In this document: in pieces, positions 34,157-42,809 of the stretch
Layout: the number at the start of each line of letters is the position of its first letter
Numbering within the stretch: the first letter of the stretch is position 1
DNA from: Gp1-AA145 sp963757135
GTDB lineage: Bacteria > Acidobacteriota > Terriglobia > Terriglobales > Acidobacteriaceae
NCBI GenBank assembly: GCA_963757135.1
Contig: CAVWQE010000004.1
Coordinates: forward strand, 620,001 to 684,000
Direction: 5' to 3'
DNA: 64,000 bases
Made by a program: the position numbers and the translations under genes
Notes under the pieces: model-generated
Databases searched by the model: none
What the model was told of the DNA's origin: nothing
Seen by the model: only the letters and a program-made list of their open reading frames with translations

Positions 34157-35092
34157 CTACCGTAAGCGTCGAACGGTGTTACCGCCGAGGCGGCCTCTGC
34201 CCTCGCCGGCGGAAACAGCGGCGTCTGCCTTAGTTGGAAGGCCCAGCACCCGAAGCAGAAGAGCATCGAGAAGTTTGTCCGGCAGTATTCTTGGCAACAC
34301 ACTCAACAGGCCAGCGTGCTTTCCCACCCGATAGCGCGTCCGTGGTCGGCGCGCCGTCAACGCATGACTGACAGCCCGCGCCACCACATCGGGTGGACTG
34401 CCGGTTGATTCCTGCGCGTACGCTCGCGCCGCGAATTTCGTCAGCATTTCCCCGTACTCGGCAGCGCCTCCCGGGGGCAGAGTCGCGATCACCCCTTCAA
34501 TGTTGCCCAGCGTCTTTTCCACGGCGGGAGTCTTGATTGCCGCGGGCTCGATCACGCAAACTCGGATCCCAAAAGGATGCAACTCCAAGCGCAGAGTATC
34601 GCTCAATAGTCCAAACGCGCTTTTGCTGGCATTGAGCAAACCCCCGAATGGTATTGCCACATGCGCGCCAACTGAACTGATGTTGACGATCCGCCCGCGG
34701 CTCTGACGCAACAATGGAAGGAACGCCTGGCTTACCGCAATCTGCCCGAACACGTTCACTTCGAATATTTTCTGCAGGTCGGCGGCGGTGGCATATTCCA
34801 GAGGCCGCACCATCCCTATTCCCGCCACATTGACCAGCCCATCCAAACCTCGTCCTTGCAGTTCTGCTGTGACCTGCTCAGCCGCCGCTGAGATTGAGCT
34901 GCGCTCCTCCACGTCCAAAATTATGGGGGTAACGCCTGCTCCAACTTCGGACACCAGCCTTTCACCATCGTCGCTTCTGCGCACAGTTGCGAAAATTCGC
35001 CATCCGTTCTTGACCAATCGCGAAACACAACTCTTTCCTATGCCGCTGGACGCGCCGGTGATGACGACTGTTTTAGAAAGATTAGGGTTCAT
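34157..35092 (-). CDS. Short-chain dehydrogenase/reductase lacking the catalytic tyrosine
   Basis: A 311-residue classical SDR fold. The nucleotide-binding motif TGASSGIG near the start, NVAGIG (NNAG-type) and catalytic Ser140 in NISSVGAH are present. The active-site Tyr of YxxxK is Leu153, with Lys157 retained (GGLLNASKSAF). The C-terminal region ends in an arginine-rich tail. ATG at 35092 is preferred over a GTG 33 nt upstream. Without Tyr it is unlikely to work as a normal oxidoreductase; it may bind NAD(P)H or use another residue. It stands apart from the Crp-like genes that run the other way. Confidence 0.88.
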   Translation of the reverse strand: MNPNLSKTVVITGASSGIGKSCVSRLVKNGWRIFATVRRSDDGERLVSEVGAGVTPIILDVEERSSISAAAEQVTAELQGRGLDGLVNVAGIGMVRPLEYATAADLQKIFEVNVFGQIAVSQAFLPLLRQSRGRIVNISSVGAHVAIPFGGLLNASKSAFGLLSDTLRLELHPFGIRVCVIEPAAIKTPAVEKTLGNIEGVIATLPPGGAAEYGEMLTKFAARAYAQESTGSPPDVVARAVSHALTARRPRTRYRVGKHAGLLSVLPRILPDKLLDALLLRVLGLPTKADAAVSAGEGRGRLGGNTVRRLR

Positions 35093-35390
35093 TGCTTTAG
35101 ACCTCGAGGGAAGATTCTTGCTCACTGCCGCATGCTCACAGCCCCAATGCGTGGCGCCTCCTCTCTATCTTTTGATTGACTCGCTGGCTATGACGATTCC
35201 CAAGTCCGGAGCATAGTTCTTCGCAGTTTCCGGCGCTTACTCGTGAATTGACCCAGTCTTACCCCCAAAATCGCTGGGTTTTGCCAAAACGAATCCCGTA
35301 ATGTCCCATAAATCACCCTTCGGCTTACAGGCTTTCCTGAATTCCGGTTCTTGCAACCTGCGCATCCAACCCAAGTCGGAAGGAGTCCTT

Positions 35391-36167
35391 ATGGCGCTTC
35401 AAGAATTGGTCCCCCCTGCGCGGTCAGTTACCGCTATTCCTGCAGATCTCCCGGCCCGAACCGACCGCGACGGCAAAGCTGTCTTGAACACTGTGCTGCT
35501 CTCCATTCCTGAAAATGAATTCTCGTTGTTGCGTCCGTCATTGGAGCCGATGCCGTTACCGCGATATCAGATTCTTTACGAGCAGTCGGGCACCATTGAA
35601 TACGCCCATTTTCTGAATAACGGCATGATTTCGCTTGTGGTCATCACCGGTGACGGCCGCAGTGTCGAAGTCGGAATCTGCGGACGGCAGGAAGTGGTGG
35701 GCGCATCGTTAACCTTTGGCGTGAATTACGCCGCCATGCGAGCAATTGTTCAATTGCCAGGTAACGGACTACGGATATCTTCCGGTGTTCTAGCGGAAAA
35801 AATCGACAGTTGCCCAGGTCTGCGGCGCATGGCCGAACGCCTCCTCCTGACTCAACAATTACAGGTTGCGCAGCTTGCGGCATGCAATCGCCTGCATGAG
35901 GTAGATCAAAGGCTGGCCCGCTGGTTATTGATGTGCCAGGACACAGTTGATTCCATCCGCCTCCCGCTCACCCACGAATTCATTGCTCAGATGCTGGGAA
36001 CGGGAAGGCCCACCGTGACCATCGCGGCAGGCGTTCTTGAGCGCGCCGGCTTGATCGAGAACACTCGTGGCGCGGTACAGATCATGAACCGCAAGCGGCT
36101 GGAAGACGCGGCCTGCGAGTGTTATGGGGCCATTCAAACTCTCCGCTCCGGACTGGTGATGCAGTAG
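35391..36167 (+). CDS. Crp/Fnr-family transcription regulator, first of a tandem pair
   Basis: A 258-residue protein with an N-terminal cyclic-nucleotide-binding-type beta roll (LEPMPLPRYQILYEQSGTIEYAHFLNNGMISLV by parts) and a dimer helix (LTQQLQVAQLAACNRLHEVDQRLARWLLMCQD). A Crp-type helix-turn-helix follows (THEFIAQMLGTGRPTVTIAAGVLERAGLI). The usual cAMP-contact GE...R signature is not obvious, so the effector may differ. The ATG at 35391 has AAGGAG 5 nt upstream. The neighbour at 36308 is a close paralogue, suggesting local duplication. Confidence 0.9.
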   Translation: MALQELVPPARSVTAIPADLPARTDRDGKAVLNTVLLSIPENEFSLLRPSLEPMPLPRYQILYEQSGTIEYAHFLNNGMISLVVITGDGRSVEVGICGRQEVVGASLTFGVNYAAMRAIVQLPGNGLRISSGVLAEKIDSCPGLRRMAERLLLTQQLQVAQLAACNRLHEVDQRLARWLLMCQDTVDSIRLPLTHEFIAQMLGTGRPTVTIAAGVLERAGLIENTRGAVQIMNRKRLEDAACECYGAIQTLRSGLVMQ

Positions 36168-36307
36168 CTGAGCGCTGACCGTCGGTTCGCTGCCGAACAG
36201 ACACACTCGTGCGTCCGCGAATAGCCTACGCCCAACTGATTCCGCCAGTATCACTTGCGGATTTCATCTCCAACTATTGAATCAGCGGGCTTGTAAGAGG
36301 AGCGCGT

Positions 36308-37066
36308 TTGCAACCTTTGAATTTTCGAAAAGAGATAGACCGCTCAGGAACGCGGACCGCCAATGGCAAGCCAGTACAGAATGAAATTCTAAACTCCATT
36401 CCTGAATCCGAATTCAACCTCATCAGCCCTGATCTGGAGCCAGTCGAATTGCCTCACCGCCTGATCCTTCACGAGGCCGGGGAAAAACTTTCGTTCGCTT
36501 ATTTCTTGAATGAAGGCATGGCATCTCATGTCGTTCTCACCAGTGACGGCCGCAGTGTCGAGATCGCCATCGTCGGCCATGAGGGTATGGTCGGCACGCC
36601 GCTCGCAGTCGGATTGCACCGCGGCCCTTACCGCAGCATTATGCAAATCCCCGGCGCCGGATTTCGTCTGAAAGCGGAGTTCCTCGAAGAAGGACTGGCT
36701 CAATCTCCGCAACTGAGACTCTTGCTGAGCCGCTACGTCCTTACTCAGGGATTGCAGATCGCACAGATCGCAGCTTGTAACCGGCTACATGAGATCGAGC
36801 AGAGGTTGGCTCGATGGCTTTTGATGTGCCAGGACCGGGTGGAATCGGAATACCTGCCGATTACGCATGAGTTCCTGGCCCAGATGCTCGGCACCGGACG
36901 CCCCAGTGTGAGTCTCGCCGCTGGAATTCTGCAGAAAAACGGCACTATCGAAAATGCTCGCGGCGCCGTAAAAATTCTTAATCGCCCGGAGCTTGACGCC
37001 TCAGCCTGCGAGTGCTACCGGGCGATTCAGCAATTTAACCGCACTCTGACCGCTCCCGAAACCTGA
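36308..37066 (+). CDS. Crp/Fnr-family transcription regulator, second of a tandem pair
   Basis: A 252-residue paralogue of the preceding gene. It has the same beta roll with LEPVELPHRLILHEAGEKLSFAYFLNEGM by parts, an almost identical dimer-helix block (ACNRLHEIEQRLARWLLMCQDRV) and the recognition helix region THEFLAQMLGTGRPSVSLAAGIL. It starts with TTG at 36308, supported by AGAGGAG 5 nt upstream. Its stop lies one base from the convergent murJ stop. The targets are unknown. Divergence in the N-terminal 30 residues and effector region suggests the two answer different signals while sharing DNA sites. Confidence 0.9.
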   Translation: MQPLNFRKEIDRSGTRTANGKPVQNEILNSIPESEFNLISPDLEPVELPHRLILHEAGEKLSFAYFLNEGMASHVVLTSDGRSVEIAIVGHEGMVGTPLAVGLHRGPYRSIMQIPGAGFRLKAEFLEEGLAQSPQLRLLLSRYVLTQGLQIAQIAACNRLHEIEQRLARWLLMCQDRVESEYLPITHEFLAQMLGTGRPSVSLAAGILQKNGTIENARGAVKILNRPELDASACECYRAIQQFNRTLTAPET

Positions 37067-37067
37067 T

Positions 37068-38726
37068 TCAGATATGGCTCGGCGGTGCGATTCCGCTCGC
37101 CGCTTCACGTCTTCGCCGCATTCCGCGCAGATCGCCCGGCAACGCCGATCTTGTGATCCATAAACCGAACGCGACAGCTCCCGCCCATGTAATCGACGTC
37201 AGCCCCAGCGCCTTCAGGTCGGCGATTCGTGCCCCTTGCAGAACCACCAGCCCTCCGATGCGCATGCTTAAATAGCCCGCAAAAACTGCTGTTGCCAGCG
37301 CCTTGCCAATTTCTTTCCAGTTCAGTGTGCGCACTGAAACCAGATTGCGATGATGCAGCAACAGCGCCATTGCTGAGCAGTTCGCAATGATCCCCAGGTC
37401 GGAAGCAACTACCAGGCCCACCGTAGAAAACCCGTGGAATAGTGCCGCGTAGATCGGTAGCGATGCCGCTGTAATCACGCTGCTGGCGATCATGGGAGTC
37501 AACGTATTTCCGGCGGCGTAAAACGCACGGGAATAAAGCCCTTGCGCCGCCCAGAATGCTAGTGAGAGCGCAAACCAGGAGAAATAAATCGCTGTCGCCT
37601 GGGAATCCGAAAAGTGCAGGTGTCCCCGCCGAAAAACCAAATCAACCAGCGGCAATGATGTCGCGACCATCAAGCTGCAAACCAGCAGCGCCACCGCAAT
37701 CACGCGCTGCACCGAAACATTGACTGTGCTTGAAAATTCGTCCAGGCGCCGTTCTCCGAACAGCCGGGCGAAGAACGGCAACGAGGCTTGGCTCACGGCT
37801 TGGCCGAGCACGGCAATCGGCACTTGAAATAGCCTTCGAGCGTATGTGAGTCGGGTAATGTCGCCGACCGAACCGGCAGCGAAGTGTCTCTGGATCCATT
37901 CATCCGCGGTCACCAGCGATACGCCCAGCATCAGCGGCACTGAAAGCCGAATCCATTCCCGAAAGGCCGGATTTCCTATATCGAAAGAAATCCGGAAGCG
38001 GATCCCGGCTCGGGCCGCGCCGATCGCATTGATCAGAAAAATTCCCAGGAAGCACCCGACGACGCCACCGTAAGCCAGCGCCGAAATTCCCAACTGCCGG
38101 GAAAAGAGCACCCCGCCCAGAATGATTCCGCCGCCATAGAAGAGCGGCCCGAGCGCGGGCAGCAGAAACATGCGCCGCGTCTGCAGAACGGCAGCCGCCA
38201 CACCGCCAACGTAGAAGAACAATTGCGCTGGTAGCAGAATGCGGCAGATGTGAACGCACAGCGCGAATTCCTCGGGATTAAACTTCCCAAACATGAGCCG
38301 GTTCAATTGCGGAGCGAAGATTTCCGCCAGCAGTATTCCGACACCCAGCACCACCGACATCACGGTGATCACTACAGAAAAAGTCTTCTGCGCGTCTTCT
38401 TCGCGCTTTTCGGCCAAAAAGCGCGTGTATATAGAGATGAATGTGATCGAAGCCGTTCCCCCGGCAGCCAGGTAGTTGACCCAATCGGGAATCGTGAATC
38501 CCGCGAGATAGGCATCGGTGATCTTGGTCGCGCCGAACGCCCAGGCAATGTACATCTCGCGCAAAAAGCCGACCAACCGCGACAGCATGATGGTCGTGAT
38601 CAGAAGAATGGTGGCCGAAAATGCCGTGTGCTGGTGCGAAGGGCGGAATAGCTTGAGAAAGCGGCGCAAAGCAGACTGCGGACTAGGCTCCGAGGTCACT
38701 GGGGTGAGGTGAGAAGACGCCTGCAT
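37068..38726 (-). CDS. murJ: Lipid II flippase MurJ (MviN)
   Basis: A 552-residue MATE-like membrane protein with about 14 helices. It flips undecaprenyl-pyrophosphate-linked peptidoglycan precursors across the inner membrane. The family marks are present: MLSRLVGFLREMYIAWAFG near the first helix, DAYLAGFTIPDWVNYLAAGG, and RLTYARRLFQVPIAVLGQAVSQASLPFFARL by parts, with conserved arginines lining the cavity. The N-terminal 35 residues are a hydrophilic extension. ATG at 38726. Convergent with the second Crp-like gene; no wall-synthesis operon is attached. Confidence 0.93.
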   Translation of the reverse strand: MQASSHLTPVTSEPSPQSALRRFLKLFRPSHQHTAFSATILLITTIMLSRLVGFLREMYIAWAFGATKITDAYLAGFTIPDWVNYLAAGGTASITFISIYTRFLAEKREEDAQKTFSVVITVMSVVLGVGILLAEIFAPQLNRLMFGKFNPEEFALCVHICRILLPAQLFFYVGGVAAAVLQTRRMFLLPALGPLFYGGGIILGGVLFSRQLGISALAYGGVVGCFLGIFLINAIGAARAGIRFRISFDIGNPAFREWIRLSVPLMLGVSLVTADEWIQRHFAAGSVGDITRLTYARRLFQVPIAVLGQAVSQASLPFFARLFGERRLDEFSSTVNVSVQRVIAVALLVCSLMVATSLPLVDLVFRRGHLHFSDSQATAIYFSWFALSLAFWAAQGLYSRAFYAAGNTLTPMIASSVITAASLPIYAALFHGFSTVGLVVASDLGIIANCSAMALLLHHRNLVSVRTLNWKEIGKALATAVFAGYLSMRIGGLVVLQGARIADLKALGLTSITWAGAVAFGLWITRSALPGDLRGMRRRREAASGIAPPSHI

Positions 38727-38935
38727 TCAGGCCGATTCTACACGGAAAAATTCGGCGTTCCGGACGCGGATCGTGGCAGCACAGGTTCTCTGCCTCCGCT
38801 GGCGGACTCTGCCAAGGGCCGGGGTATGAACCTTTAGCATCATGGAGTCAAAGCGGTACAATCCTCAAAAATTCCCGGTAGGCGCCAGCAACTCTTTTTT
38901 GACAGTCCGAATCAATAGGTCGGATAATCCCCAAC

Positions 38936-40315
38936 GTGCCGCTTCAAGCTGCCACAACCGATTCGCCGGGCTCGGCTCTGCTACGGCGTTCGTTTCGTAA
39001 GAGCTTCCCGCCCGCCGTACGCGGCGAGGGCGTTTATCTCTGGGACGCGCAGGGGAAGAAGTATCTGGATTTCTCCGGCTCGGCAGTCGTGAACTTCATC
39101 GGCCACGGCCATGCCGACATCGTCTCAGCTATGACTGCCCAGGCCCGCTCGCTGGAGTTCGTTCATGGCAGCCAGTTCACCACTCCCATCGCGGAAGAAT
39201 TCGCCCAGTCCCTCCTCGATTTCGCCGGACCAAACTTCCGCGGCGGCGCGGTTTACTTTACCAGCGGCGGATCGGAAGCCATTGAGGCCGCACTGAAGCT
39301 GGCGCGGCAATATCAAGTCGAGATTGGGAATTTCAGCCGGTCGGAGATCATCAGCCGCAATCAGAGCTACCACGGTGCGACTCTTGGTGCTGTCGCGGTT
39401 TCGCGCAATAAAAAGCGTCGCGAGATCTACCGGCCCATGCTGAGGGAATTCACCAGTGTCCCGGCGCCATATTGCTATCGCTGCGCTTACGACTGCGGTG
39501 ATGGCTGCGCTAATTGCGGACAGGAATACGCGATCGAAGTAGAAGCCGCAATCGCCGCATCCGGCGGGAAAATCGCCGCTGTAATTCTTGAGCCGATTAG
39601 CGGCGCCACCCTGGGCGCCGTAGTTCCTCCGCCCGGATATCTCGAAAGGGTAGCGGAAATCTGCCGGCGAAACGAAGTCCTGCTCATTGCCGATGAAGTC
39701 ATGACCGGCATGGGCCGTACCGGGCGTAACTTCGCCGTGGACCACTGGGGCGTCACTCCCGACATCCTGGTCACAGCCAAGGGTCTTTCCAGCGGATATG
39801 CGCCTCTCGGAGCGGTGATCATTTCGCACGACGTAGTCGATGCCATCGCGACCGGCACCGGTTCGTTCATTCACGGTTTCACCTACAGCTCGCATCCTAT
39901 TTCGCTCGCTGCCGGAAATGCTGTGCTCGCGCACATCAAGCGCACGAACCTGGTCCAAGCCGCGGACTCAGACCGCGCCGGCAGCACCGCGCATCAGTTG
40001 AAGAACGCGCTTGCTGAGCTCCGAAGCTTGCCTGCCGTGGGCGACGTTCGCGGAATCGGACTGCTGTGGGCCGTGGAGTTCGTCTCCGACCGCGCCTCCA
40101 AGGCTCCATTCCCGGCGCAAAAGAATTTCGCCGCACTGGTCGCGCAGGCCGCGGTGGATCGCGGGTTGCTCGTCTATCCGGTGCAAGGATGCGCCGACGG
40201 CGATTGCGGCGATCACATCCTGGTCGCTCCACCGGCGATCATTTCCTCCGAGCAGATCGCCTGGGCAGTCGAACAACTCGGTGCTGCGATTACGGAAGCA
40301 TCGGCTCGTCCCTGA
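38936..40315 (+). CDS. PLP-dependent class III aminotransferase
   Basis: A 459-residue fold-type I enzyme transferring amino groups from an omega-amino acid or amine. It shows SGSAVVNFIGHGH, GGAVYFTSGGSEAIEAALKLAR (phosphate-binding part), YHGATLGAVAVS and IADEVMTGMGRTG with the cofactor-binding Asp. The Schiff-base lysine is Lys282 in TAKGLSSGY. A Cys-rich loop CYRCAYDCGDGCANCGQEY by parts is typical of one class III subgroup. The start is GTG at 38936; the ribosome site is weak. The true substrate cannot be inferred, as it has no pathway neighbours. Confidence 0.92.
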   Translation: MPLQAATTDSPGSALLRRSFRKSFPPAVRGEGVYLWDAQGKKYLDFSGSAVVNFIGHGHADIVSAMTAQARSLEFVHGSQFTTPIAEEFAQSLLDFAGPNFRGGAVYFTSGGSEAIEAALKLARQYQVEIGNFSRSEIISRNQSYHGATLGAVAVSRNKKRREIYRPMLREFTSVPAPYCYRCAYDCGDGCANCGQEYAIEVEAAIAASGGKIAAVILEPISGATLGAVVPPPGYLERVAEICRRNEVLLIADEVMTGMGRTGRNFAVDHWGVTPDILVTAKGLSSGYAPLGAVIISHDVVDAIATGTGSFIHGFTYSSHPISLAAGNAVLAHIKRTNLVQAADSDRAGSTAHQLKNALAELRSLPAVGDVRGIGLLWAVEFVSDRASKAPFPAQKNFAALVAQAAVDRGLLVYPVQGCADGDCGDHILVAPPAIISSEQIAWAVEQLGAAITEASARP

Positions 40316-40455
40316 ATTTTTCGCTGTCGAAACAGCATTGCTCAGCGATGAGCCGAAGGACCTGCTGTTGGCTGGAATGAAGACGGACGCCTAGGATCGA
40401 AGCTCGTTGCAAAGCCCGATTACCGCGCTTCTTCAGGGTGCAGGGAGTGCTTTCC

Positions 40456-41535
40456 TTACATCACCATTCCACCCTCACCCTTCAACCGTTCCGCCTGGTA
40501 ATACGTGATCAGCGCATCGATCACTGGCTGGAGCTTGCCGTCCATAGTTTCGGGGAGTTGGTGAATGGTCAGTCCGATGCGGTGGTCAGTGATGCGGTTC
40601 TGCGGAAAATTGTAGGTACGGATTTTTTCGCTGCGATCGCCGCTGCCAACCAATGACTTGCGCTCTTTGGCGAGAGCGTCCTGCTGCTTCTGCATCTCGA
40701 CTTCATAAAGACGCGAGCGCAGAACACGCATGGCCTTCTCGCGATTCTTGATCTGCGACTTTTCGTCCTGACAACTGACGACGGTGTTGGTCGGAATGTG
40801 CGTGATGCGTACGGCGGAATAGGTCGTGTTCACCGACTGCCCGCCAGGGCCGGAAGAACAAAACGTATCAACACGCAGGTCTTTGGCGTCAATCTTAATG
40901 TCCACGTCTTCGGCTTCCGGCAGCACCGCCACCGTGATCGCCGAAGTATGGACGCGGCCCTGCTGCTCGGTCGCAGGTACGCGCTGCACCCGATGCACGC
41001 CGCTTTCGTACTTCAGCCGCGAATAGACGCCCTTGCCTTCAATGAGCGCAATCACTTCCTTCAATCCGCCCGCCGCCGATTCCGAAGTTGAGAGGACTTC
41101 CACCTTCCACCTTTGCGACTCGGCGTAGCGGTCGTACATGCGAAACATTTCTGCGGCGAAGAGCGTGGCCTCATCTCCGCCGGTGCCGGCACGAATTTCT
41201 AAAATCACGTTCTTTTCGTCGTTAGGATCCTTCGGCAGGAGCAGGAATTTCAGCTCCTCCTCAATGACGGAAACCCGCGGCTCGAGTTTCGCCAGCTCTT
41301 CCTCCGCGTAGGCGCGCATCTCGGGATCTTTTTCGTCGGCGAGAACGGCTTTGCTTTCGGCGATGCCTTTTTTCAGGTCTTTGAACTCGCGATATTTTTC
41401 GACGATGTCCGCAATCTCGCTGTGCGCTTTGGCAGTCTTCTGGTATTTCGCCGAGTCGCCGATAATCTCCGGCGACGAGAGCGCCTGCGTAAGCTCTTCG
41501 TAGCGTGCTTCGATTTGGTCAAGTCTTTCAAACAT
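40456..41535 (-). CDS. prfA: Peptide chain release factor 1
   Basis: A 359-residue class I release factor that recognises UAA and UAG. The codon-reading P-x-T motif is P-A-T at 187-189, marking it as RF1 rather than RF2. The peptidyl-transfer GGQ sits at 231-233. The ATG at 41535 starts MFERLDQIEARY, the normal N-terminus. It follows a DUF1385 gene on the same strand after 85 bp, an arrangement also found in Firmicutes near prfA. No prmC gene, the usual methylase partner, is seen directly downstream. Confidence 0.97.
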   Translation of the reverse strand: MFERLDQIEARYEELTQALSSPEIIGDSAKYQKTAKAHSEIADIVEKYREFKDLKKGIAESKAVLADEKDPEMRAYAEEELAKLEPRVSVIEEELKFLLLPKDPNDEKNVILEIRAGTGGDEATLFAAEMFRMYDRYAESQRWKVEVLSTSESAAGGLKEVIALIEGKGVYSRLKYESGVHRVQRVPATEQQGRVHTSAITVAVLPEAEDVDIKIDAKDLRVDTFCSSGPGGQSVNTTYSAVRITHIPTNTVVSCQDEKSQIKNREKAMRVLRSRLYEVEMQKQQDALAKERKSLVGSGDRSEKIRTYNFPQNRITDHRIGLTIHQLPETMDGKLQPVIDALITYYQAERLKGEGGMVM

Positions 41536-41620
41536 AGTTGTCAGTGGCCAGTTGTCAGTCGCTTTCATAAATTTTGATTGAATTGGGCAGGAAATGCGAG
41601 ATATTTTCGCGGCGCCGCCG

Positions 41621-42619
41621 CTAGGCAATCACCAATTCGCCACCGCGCTGTTGCTCAAGCGCCATTGCGGACTCAAGCGCCGTGATCGCACACTCGGCTT
41701 GCTCGTCAGACGGGGGCTGCGTTGTGACCCGCTGGAGCCAGAGCCCTGGTGCGGTCATCACTGCGAATAAGGATTTGCGATGCTTGGCCGCGAAGCGAAT
41801 GATCTCGTACGACACGCCGGTGATCACCGGCAGCAGCGCAATGCGAATGCCAAAACGCGCCAAGAACGTCGTCACCGGAATGAGCATGTAAACGAACATC
41901 GAGATGATCATCACCGTCATGAGAAAGCTGGTGCCGCAGCGGGGATGAAATGTCGAATATTTTTGCACGGCGGGAGTGCTGAGCGGATCGCCGTTTTCAA
42001 ACGCGAAGACCGTTTTGTGCTCCGCGCCATGGTACTGGTAAACGCGGCGAATATCGCCGAGCAGCGATGTCCCCCAAATAAATAGAAGAAACAACGCCAG
42101 GCGAATCACGCCGTCAACCAGGTTGAAAGTAATTTGTCCGCCCAGAGCAGGATGCGATTTCTTGAGTTCCGTCGCAGCGAGCAGCGGCAGGTATTTGTAC
42201 ATGAAGATGAAAAATCCGACAGAGATGGCGATATTAACGGCCGCAATCCATCCGCCAATTTCGAATTTCTTCGCCGGCGGGTTTCCGGACTCATCTTTCT
42301 GGATCTCACCGAGCTGAACATTTGCGGAAAACCGCAGCGCCCGGAAGCCGAGAGTCATCGCATGGCCCAGCGTCATCACGCCGCGGACTGTAGGCCACCC
42401 CATCCATTTGTGCTTTTCTGAGAGCCGCTCCAGAGGTTCACTGTGCGTCGAAAGCTCGCCCGAGGGCTTGCGGCAGGTGATGGCCCAGGCATGCGGGCTG
42501 CGCATCATAACGCCTTCGAGCACGGCCTGTCCGCCGACCAGCGTTTCCTCGCCGCCTTCGAGCGCAGGAAGAAGCTGTATTGCCACCAGAAAGCGCCACA
42601 ATGTCCGTAAAAACTGCAT
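41621..42619 (-). CDS. DUF1385 (YqhQ-like) membrane protein
   Basis: A 332-residue integral membrane protein of the DUF1385 family. It has VGGQAVLEGVMMRSPHAWAI near the N-terminus, a cluster of helices in the middle (ALFLLFIWGTSLLG), and the highly conserved YQYHGAEHKTVFAFENG and FHPRCGTSFLM. A C-terminal part carries GVSYEIIRFAAKH. The function is not known in any organism I can name. The ATG at 42619 fits the first conserved segment; longer frames upstream lack coding character. It is cotranscribed with prfA by position. Confidence 0.92.
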   Translation of the reverse strand: MQFLRTLWRFLVAIQLLPALEGGEETLVGGQAVLEGVMMRSPHAWAITCRKPSGELSTHSEPLERLSEKHKWMGWPTVRGVMTLGHAMTLGFRALRFSANVQLGEIQKDESGNPPAKKFEIGGWIAAVNIAISVGFFIFMYKYLPLLAATELKKSHPALGGQITFNLVDGVIRLALFLLFIWGTSLLGDIRRVYQYHGAEHKTVFAFENGDPLSTPAVQKYSTFHPRCGTSFLMTVMIISMFVYMLIPVTTFLARFGIRIALLPVITGVSYEIIRFAAKHRKSLFAVMTAPGLWLQRVTTQPPSDEQAECAITALESAMALEQQRGGELVIA

Positions 42620-42809
42620 AGATATTGGATGTTGCGCGGGCCAGAATTGTTCCAGAAATAGGGTAGCACAGGGGGATGCCTGCGACCGCACGAGACAAAC
42701 GCCATCAGACAAGCAACTTGCAAGCTCCGGGGGAGCGGTCGAGTTTAGCTCAGCGCTGGGTAAACTTCGAGAGTGATACAAAGTCCTGTAGGGACGACCG
42801 AATCTCCCC

